Shown here piece by piece: positions 59,449 through 64,000 of a stretch of DNA of 64,000 nt. The first letter of the stretch is position 1. Each line of letters begins with the position of its first letter. Both the position numbers and the translations under genes were made by a program. This DNA is from Ruegeria lacuscaerulensis. Lineage in GTDB: Bacteria; Pseudomonadota; Alphaproteobacteria; Rhodobacterales; Rhodobacteraceae. The stretch covers positions 248,001-312,000 of the forward strand of contig NZ_WPZL01000004.1 of the NCBI RefSeq assembly GCF_013031245.1, given 5' to 3'. The notes under the pieces are model-generated. The model was given only the letters and a program-made list of their open reading frames with translations, was not told the DNA's origin and did no database searches.

Positions 59449-60266
59449 CCCGGATCGACCGCCGTGCTCTGTTTGCTTCGGGTGCCGCCGCTGCTTTGCT
59501 GACAGCGACCGGGGCTTCGCTGGCGGATACACCGAAATCGGGTGGAACGCTGCGTCTGGCGGTTCCGCGAGATGATAGTCTTGAACAGGTGGCACGCGGC
59601 GCGGTATTCGACACATTGACCGAGATTGCGCCCGACGGCACGTTGCGCGGAGAACTGGCCACCAGTTGGCAGACTGATGCAGAGGCGCGAGTCTGGCGAT
59701 TCGATCTGCGCGCGGACGTTCTGTTCCACGATGGTGCCGCTCTGACCGTTCAGGATGTGCTCGCGGTATTGAACGAAGTTGGCCGGGCCGAGGCGTTGAC
59801 CATCAATCAAGTGCGTTTGGAGCTGGCCGAGGCCAACCCGGGTCTGCCGTTTCTTCTGGCCGACAACCAGTTTGTCATTACCCGAGACGGGCAGGGCGTC
59901 ACGCCGTTGCAAGCGGCGAACGGCACTGGGTGCTATCGTGTGGAGCGGGCCGAAGACGGTCGCCATTTCCTTGGGCGCAAAGTAGTCGGACATTATAAGG
60001 CCGGGTCCGCAGGCTGGGCTGATGCGGTGGAAATCATCGTCATCCCCGACGCGAGCGTGCGGGCCGAAGCCCTGCGGGACGGTTATGTGGACGTCGCAGC
60101 CTTACCGGCTGCCGACGGCCTGAAGGGCCGGCGGGGCGTGCGCTATCATCCCAGCGAGTCGGACATGACGCTGGCCATGGCGTCGCATGTGGGTATGCCG
60201 CGCCACATCGGAGCAGCCCGCGCTTTGGACGATGGCCGCATCGCCGAACGGTGGTGGCTGGCGTAA
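59445..60266 (+). CDS. Shortened oligopeptide-binding (SBP_bac_5-like) protein
   Basis: This 273-residue protein has a Tat-like signal (RIDRRALFASGAAAALLTAT) and then the start of an SBP_bac_5 peptide-binding domain: SGGTLRLAVPRDD, WRFDLRADVLFHDGAALTVQ and a late IPDASVRAEALRDGYVDVAAL. Full-length members have about 500 residues, so the C-terminal lobe is missing. No permease or ATPase genes lie nearby. Translational coupling to pip suggests a role in peptide use or sensing. Confidence 0.8.
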   Translation: MTRIDRRALFASGAAAALLTATGASLADTPKSGGTLRLAVPRDDSLEQVARGAVFDTLTEIAPDGTLRGELATSWQTDAEARVWRFDLRADVLFHDGAALTVQDVLAVLNEVGRAEALTINQVRLELAEANPGLPFLLADNQFVITRDGQGVTPLQAANGTGCYRVERAEDGRHFLGRKVVGHYKAGSAGWADAVEIIVIPDASVRAEALRDGYVDVAALPAADGLKGRRGVRYHPSESDMTLAMASHVGMPRHIGAARALDDGRIAERWWLA

Positions 60267-60375
60267 TTCCGTTCACGAATCCTGCCGGGGGTTGCAGTTT
60301 CGGGAAACCCTGCGTATATGCAGTTTCAACAGCGGCGCGTTGGACTTCTGGTCCAAGGCTCCACCGGAAAATTCG

Positions 60376-60398
60376 ACGGGCCGCGCGCCCGTTTTTTT
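60376..60398 (+). terminator. Terminator upstream of rimP
   Basis: A 6-bp stem ACGGGC / GCCCGT with a CGCGC loop is followed by seven T residues. It probably ends the pip operon, or attenuates transcription into rimP, whose start is 28 bp further on. A smaller stem (TTGGAC / GTCCAA) lies just upstream. Confidence 0.75.
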
Positions 60399-60425
60399 GT
60401 GCCCGTTCGAAGGGTAGAGCACCAG

Positions 60426-61016
60426 ATGACAAACGACCTGATAGCCAAAGCAGCCATCGACCGGCGACTGGCCGAGATCATCACCCCCGTGATTGAAGAT
60501 CTGGGGTATGAACTGGTCCGCATCCGCCTGATGAGCGGCAAACAGACCACGCTGCAGATCATGGCTGACAAGCCCGACGGCGGTATCGAAGTGGACGATT
60601 GCGCCGAGATTTCGAACGCGGTCAGCGCCACGCTGGATGTCGAGGACCCGATCCTTGATGCCTACACGCTGGAAGTGTCCAGCCCCGGCATCGACCGCCC
60701 TCTGACCCGTCTCAAGGACTTTGAGACGTTCGAAGGGTATGAGGCCAAGATCGAGACCGCCGAGCTGATCGACGGCCGCCGCCGCTTTAAGGGTGAACTG
60801 GCCGGGATCGAAGGGGATGAGGTTCTGATCAACATCCCCGAGGGGGCTGAGACGATTACCATCGGTCTGCAATTCGACTGGCTGAGCGACGCCAAGCTTG
60901 TCCTGACCGATGACCTGATCAAGGAAATGCTGCGCCAGCGCAAGGACGCCGGTGCCCTGAACGAAAACGCTTTCGACGAGATTGAGACCGAAGGGTCCGA
61001 AGAGGAGACGAACTGA
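60426..61016 (+). CDS. rimP: Ribosome maturation factor RimP
   Basis: This 196-residue protein has [40 protein letters not shown] and [20 protein letters not shown], which match RimP. It helps assemble the 30S subunit. The ATG at 60426 is preferred; the open frame continues upstream through a terminator, and that part has no family features. Its stop overlaps nusA (TGATG). Confidence 0.96.
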   Translation: MTNDLIAKAAIDRRLAEIITPVIEDLGYELVRIRLMSGKQTTLQIMADKPDGGIEVDDCAEISNAVSATLDVEDPILDAYTLEVSSPGIDRPLTRLKDFETFEGYEAKIETAELIDGRRRFKGELAGIEGDEVLINIPEGAETITIGLQFDWLSDAKLVLTDDLIKEMLRQRKDAGALNENAFDEIETEGSEEETN

Positions 61017-62629
61017 TGGCAATCACCTCAGCCAACCAGCTGGAGCTGCTGCAGACCGCCGAGGCCGTGGCCCGCGAAAAGATGATCGACCCCGGTCTGG
61101 TCGTCGAAGCGATGGAAGAATCGCTCGCCCGCGCCGCCAAGAGCCGCTACGGCGCCGAGATGGACATCCGCGTCAGCATTGACCGCAAGACCGGCAAGGC
61201 GACCTTCACTCGCGTCCGCACCGTGGTCGAGGATGAAGAGTTGGAGAACTACCAGGCCGAGATGACCGTCGAACAGGCCAAGCAATATATGGAATCGCCC
61301 GAGGTTGGTGACGTCTTCGTAGAAGAGGTTCCGCCGGTCGAGATGGGCCGTATCGCTGCGCAGTCCGCCAAGCAGGTCATTCTGCAAAAGGTCCGCGAAG
61401 CCGAGCGTGATCGTCAGTACGAAGAATTCAAGGATCGTGCAGGCACCATCATCAACGGTGCCGTCAAGCGCGAAGAATTTGGCAATGTCATCGTCGATCT
61501 GGGCGGTGCCGAGGCCGTTCTGCGCCGCAACGACAAGATCGGCCGCGAAAGCTATCGCCCGAATGACCGCGTGCGGGCGTATATCAAAGAGGTCCGCCGC
61601 GAGGTCCGTGGCCACCAGATCTTCCTGTCGCGCACCGCGCCGGAATTCATGGCTGAGCTGTTCAAGATGGAAGTGCCTGAAATCTATGACGGCATTATTG
61701 AGGTTAAGGCCGTGGCCCGTGATCCCGGTTCACGCGCCAAAATCGCCGTTATTTCCTATGACGGTTCGATCGACCCTGTTGGCGCCTGTGTTGGTATGCG
61801 CGGCAGCCGCGTGCAAGCCGTTGTGAACGAATTGCAGGGTGAAAAGATCGACATCATCCCGTGGAACGAAGATCAACCGACCTTCTTGGTGAACGCGTTG
61901 CAACCCGCCGAGGTTTCCAAAGTGGTTCTGGACGAAGAAGCCGGCAAGATCGAAGTTGTAGTGCCAGAAGAACAGCTGAGCCTCGCCATCGGTCGCCGCG
62001 GTCAGAACGTACGTCTGGCCAGCCAATTGACCAATCTGGACATCGACATCATGACCGAAGCCGAAGAATCGGCGCGTCGTCAGAAGGAATTCGAAGCCCG
62101 TACCAAACTGTTCATGGACAGCCTGGATCTGGACGAATTCTTTGCTCAGCTTCTGGTGTCCGAAGGCTTCACCAACCTCGAAGAGGTGGCCTATGTGGAA
62201 ATCGACGAACTGTTGGTGATCGACGGCGTCGATGAAGGTACCGCGCAGGAGTTGCAGACCCGCGCCCGCGAATTCCTGGAAGCACAGGCCAAGGCGGCGC
62301 TGGACAGCGCCCGTGCGCTGGGCGCCGAGGACAGCCTTATTGAATTCGAAGGCCTGACGCCCCAGATGGTAGAGGCGCTGACAAAGGACGACGTGAAAAC
62401 GCTTGAGGACTTTGCCACCTGTGCCGACTGGGAACTGGCTGGCGGCTGGACCACGGTCGATGGTGAGCGTATCAAGGATGACGGTGTGCTTGAGCCCTTC
62501 GGTGTTACTCTGGAAGAGGCGCAGGATCTGGTCATGACCGCGCGTATCATGTTGGGCTGGGTCGATCCGGCCGAGTTGGAACAAGCCGAAGAAGAAGGCG
62601 AAGCAGTAGACGAGGAGGCCGAGGCCTGA
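61016..62629 (+). CDS. nusA: Transcription termination/antitermination factor NusA
   Basis: This 537-residue protein has the N-terminal RNA-polymerase-binding domain, an S1 domain, and two KH domains with [20 protein letters not shown] and [20 protein letters not shown]. It ends with acidic C-terminal repeats, including the helix-hairpin-helix-like sequence [20 protein letters not shown]. It modulates pausing and termination. It belongs to the rimP-nusA-ylxR-infB operon. Confidence 0.97.
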   Translation: MAITSANQLELLQTAEAVAREKMIDPGLVVEAMEESLARAAKSRYGAEMDIRVSIDRKTGKATFTRVRTVVEDEELENYQAEMTVEQAKQYMESPEVGDVFVEEVPPVEMGRIAAQSAKQVILQKVREAERDRQYEEFKDRAGTIINGAVKREEFGNVIVDLGGAEAVLRRNDKIGRESYRPNDRVRAYIKEVRREVRGHQIFLSRTAPEFMAELFKMEVPEIYDGIIEVKAVARDPGSRAKIAVISYDGSIDPVGACVGMRGSRVQAVVNELQGEKIDIIPWNEDQPTFLVNALQPAEVSKVVLDEEAGKIEVVVPEEQLSLAIGRRGQNVRLASQLTNLDIDIMTEAEESARRQKEFEARTKLFMDSLDLDEFFAQLLVSEGFTNLEEVAYVEIDELLVIDGVDEGTAQELQTRAREFLEAQAKAALDSARALGAEDSLIEFEGLTPQMVEALTKDDVKTLEDFATCADWELAGGWTTVDGERIKDDGVLEPFGVTLEEAQDLVMTARIMLGWVDPAELEQAEEEGEAVDEEAEA

Positions 62630-62651
62630 TCTCAGGCCTCGGGTGGCGCGC

Positions 62652-63275
62652 ATGGGTCGCGGTGGCGTCCATAAGGATCGGTCCGAAGGGCCTGAACGCA
62701 AGTGCATCGCCACGGGCGAGATTCAACCTAAATATGGGTTGATACGCTTTGTGACGGGGCCGGACGGTCAGGTCTTTCCGGATGTCGCGGCGAAACTACC
62801 GGGACGCGGGGTCTATGTGGCGGCGGATCGTGCCGCCATGGACAAGGCCGTGGGCAAGAAACTGTTCGCGCGTGGGTTCAAGGCGCAGGTGACCGTACCG
62901 CAGGATCTGGCCGATGAGGTCGAGCGGCAGGTCTCGCGCCGGGTGATTGAGTTGCTGAGCCTTGCCCGAAAGTCCGGCGACGCGGTCGCGGGCTATGAAA
63001 AGGTCAAGACGTGGTTGGACCGGGAAGAGGCGAGTGTCCTGATTCAGGCAGCCGATGGATCGGGGCGCGGCAAGTCGAAACTGAGCACGCCGCACTTCGG
63101 TAAATACATCGGCTGGCTGACGGCGGACGAATTAGGACAGGCATTTGGGCGCCAAACCGTGATTCATGCGGCGCTGGCCTCTGGCGGACTCGCCAAACGT
63201 GTTGTAGAGGAAGCGCAGCGCCTGCGTGGCTTGCGCGAAACGGATGACGGCGGCAGGGGCCGCGCGGAAGGGTAA
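62652..63275 (+). CDS. YlxR (DUF448) / L7Ae-like RNA-binding fusion protein
   Basis: This 207-residue protein has an N-terminal YlxR domain (ERKCIATGEIQPKYGLIRFV, LPGRGVYVAADRAAMDKAVG) and a C-terminal region resembling an L7Ae/ribosomal-type RNA-binding domain (LLSLARKSGDAVAGYEKVKT). This fusion is typical of alphaproteobacteria. The start is uncertain between a GTG at 62643 and the ATG at 62652; the latter is chosen. It sits between nusA and infB. Confidence 0.88.
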   Translation: MGRGGVHKDRSEGPERKCIATGEIQPKYGLIRFVTGPDGQVFPDVAAKLPGRGVYVAADRAAMDKAVGKKLFARGFKAQVTVPQDLADEVERQVSRRVIELLSLARKSGDAVAGYEKVKTWLDREEASVLIQAADGSGRGKSKLSTPHFGKYIGWLTADELGQAFGRQTVIHAALASGGLAKRVVEEAQRLRGLRETDDGGRGRAEG

Positions 63276-63283
63276 GAAGCTTT

Positions 63284-64000
63284 ATGAGCGATAATGACGG
63301 CAAAAAGACATTGGGTCTTCGTGGCGGGGCACGCCCCGGAAATGTGAAACAGAGTTTCAGCCACGGGCGCACCAAGAATGTCGTGGTGGAAACCAAACGC
63401 AAGCGCGTGGTGGTTCCCAAGCCGGGTGCCGGCAAACCGGGTGGCGGAGCTGCGCCATCGGGTGATCCGTCACGCCGCCCCGCGGGTATCTCTGACGCGG
63501 AAATGGCACGCCGCATGAAGGCGCTTCAGGCTGCCAAGGCCCGTGAAGTCGAAGAGGCTGCCGCGCGCGAAGCCGCCGAAAAGGCGCGCGAGGAAGAACG
63601 CGCCCGCCGCCGGGCGGAGCAGGAAGCCAAGGAACGCGAGCAGCGTGAGGCCGAAGAACGTGCCCGTCAGAAGGCGGAAGAGGAAGAGCGCAAGCGCAAA
63701 GAGGCGGAAGACGCTGCCAAACGCGCTGCTGCTGCCCCGGCCCCCGAAGAGCCCAAAGCGGCCCGTGCTCCGGCTAGCAAACCGGCACCGGCTGCGACTC
63801 CGCGCAAGCAGGAGCGTGAACGCGAGCAGCGTGGCCGCGGCAAAGGGCGTGATGACAACCGTCGTTCGGGCAAGCTGACACTGGGTCAGGCAACCGGTGG
63901 CGAAGGCAACCGGCAGCGTTCGATGGCGTCGATGAAGCGCAAGCAGGAGCGTGCGCGTCAAAAAGCCATGGGTGGCCCGGTCGAGCGGGAAAAGGTAATC
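63284..64000 (+). CDS. infB: Translation initiation factor IF-2 (partial, N-terminal part)
   Basis: The first 239 codons are present and the gene continues past the right edge. The N-terminus has the IF2-associated motif KKTLGLRGGARPGNVKQSFS, then RTKNVVVETKRKR and a long Glu/Arg/Ala-rich region of low complexity, as in alphaproteobacterial IF-2. The GTP-binding core is not yet reached. Its place after nusA and ylxR is standard. Confidence 0.96.
   Translation, partial: MSDNDGKKTLGLRGGARPGNVKQSFSHGRTKNVVVETKRKRVVVPKPGAGKPGGGAAPSGDPSRRPAGISDAEMARRMKALQAAKAREVEEAAAREAAEKAREEERARRRAEQEAKEREQREAEERARQKAEEEERKRKEAEDAAKRAAAAPAPEEPKAARAPASKPAPAATPRKQEREREQRGRGKGRDDNRRSGKLTLGQATGGEGNRQRSMASMKRKQERARQKAMGGPVEREKVI

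Noticed and set aside
60340..60356. Hairpin TTGGAC/GTCCAA that looked like a tRNA anticodon arm before rimP
   Set aside because: No acceptor, T-arm or D-arm can be built around it, so it is only a small stem next to a terminator.
61730..62713. A 327-codon minus-strand frame opposite nusA
   Set aside because: It is antisense to nusA, whose KH-domain motifs are unambiguous.
1..64000. CRISPR arrays, insertion sequences, integrase genes and tRNA attachment sites
   Set aside because: No regularly spaced repeats, transposase or integrase motifs, or tRNA cloverleaf sequences were seen on either strand.

Overview
The window looks like chromosomal DNA of a marine alphaproteobacterium of the Rhodobacterales (Roseobacter group, Ruegeria-like). 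I base this on a G+C-rich codon pattern, the glcDEF and leuC/leuD gene types, a VPLPA/PEP-CTERM-type surface protein, CtrA-like boxes (TTAA-N7-TTAA) at flagellar genes, a short RNase D ahead of kdsD-lptCAB, and the hemH / NDUFAF5-like / comF / grx / nitrilase / ubiG neighbourhood. No rRNA, tRNA, CRISPR array, transposase or phage integrase was seen. Both edges cut genes: a LysR regulator on the left and infB on the right.

Layout. 1-10.4 kb: a LysR/SDR divergent pair, a secreted EEP-fold protein with a membrane partner, leucine biosynthesis (leuC, an HdeD-like membrane gene, leuD), a MscS channel, rsfS-rlmH and a flavodoxin-like gene. 10.4-14.4 kb: the glycolate oxidase operon glcDEF behind an operator-like inverted repeat. 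14.5-19.8 kb: tandem secreted trypsin-like proteases, a small heat-shock protein with a possible ROSE-type RNA thermometer, a VPLPA-CTERM protein, a gene-poor stretch and gabD. 20-27.7 kb: an eight-gene, tightly overlapping operon of unrecognised function. It holds a coiled-coil protein, a classic AAA ATPase, two large unknown proteins, four membrane proteins (one DUF1523), and two embedded membrane genes that are visibly A+T richer. This is the best candidate for an undescribed system. 27.7-44.7 kb: a flagellar cluster. The minus-strand units are motB-flgE-flgK-flgL-flgI, fliI, and a transglycosylase-flhA-fliR-flhB-unknown unit; the plus-strand unit is flgB-flgC-fliE-fliQ-flgF-flgG-flgA-flgH-fliL. 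44.7-46.7 kb: a CsoR-type metal sensor, an MFS transporter and an Lrp regulator. 46.8-51.7 kb: rnd-kdsD-lptC-lptA-lptB, then hpf-ptsN (LPS assembly and PTS-Ntr) without the rpoN that separates these genes in Escherichia coli. 51.7-60.3 kb: cell-envelope and housekeeping genes (CAP lipoprotein, L,D-transpeptidase, small membrane protein, hemH, NDUFAF5-like, comF, glutaredoxin, nitrilase, MarR, ubiG, proline iminopeptidase and a truncated peptide-binding protein). 60.4-64 kb: the translation/transcription operon rimP-nusA-ylxR-infB.

Many adjacent genes overlap by ATGA or TGATG, so translational coupling is a general feature. All assignments come from reading motifs and context; no database search was run.
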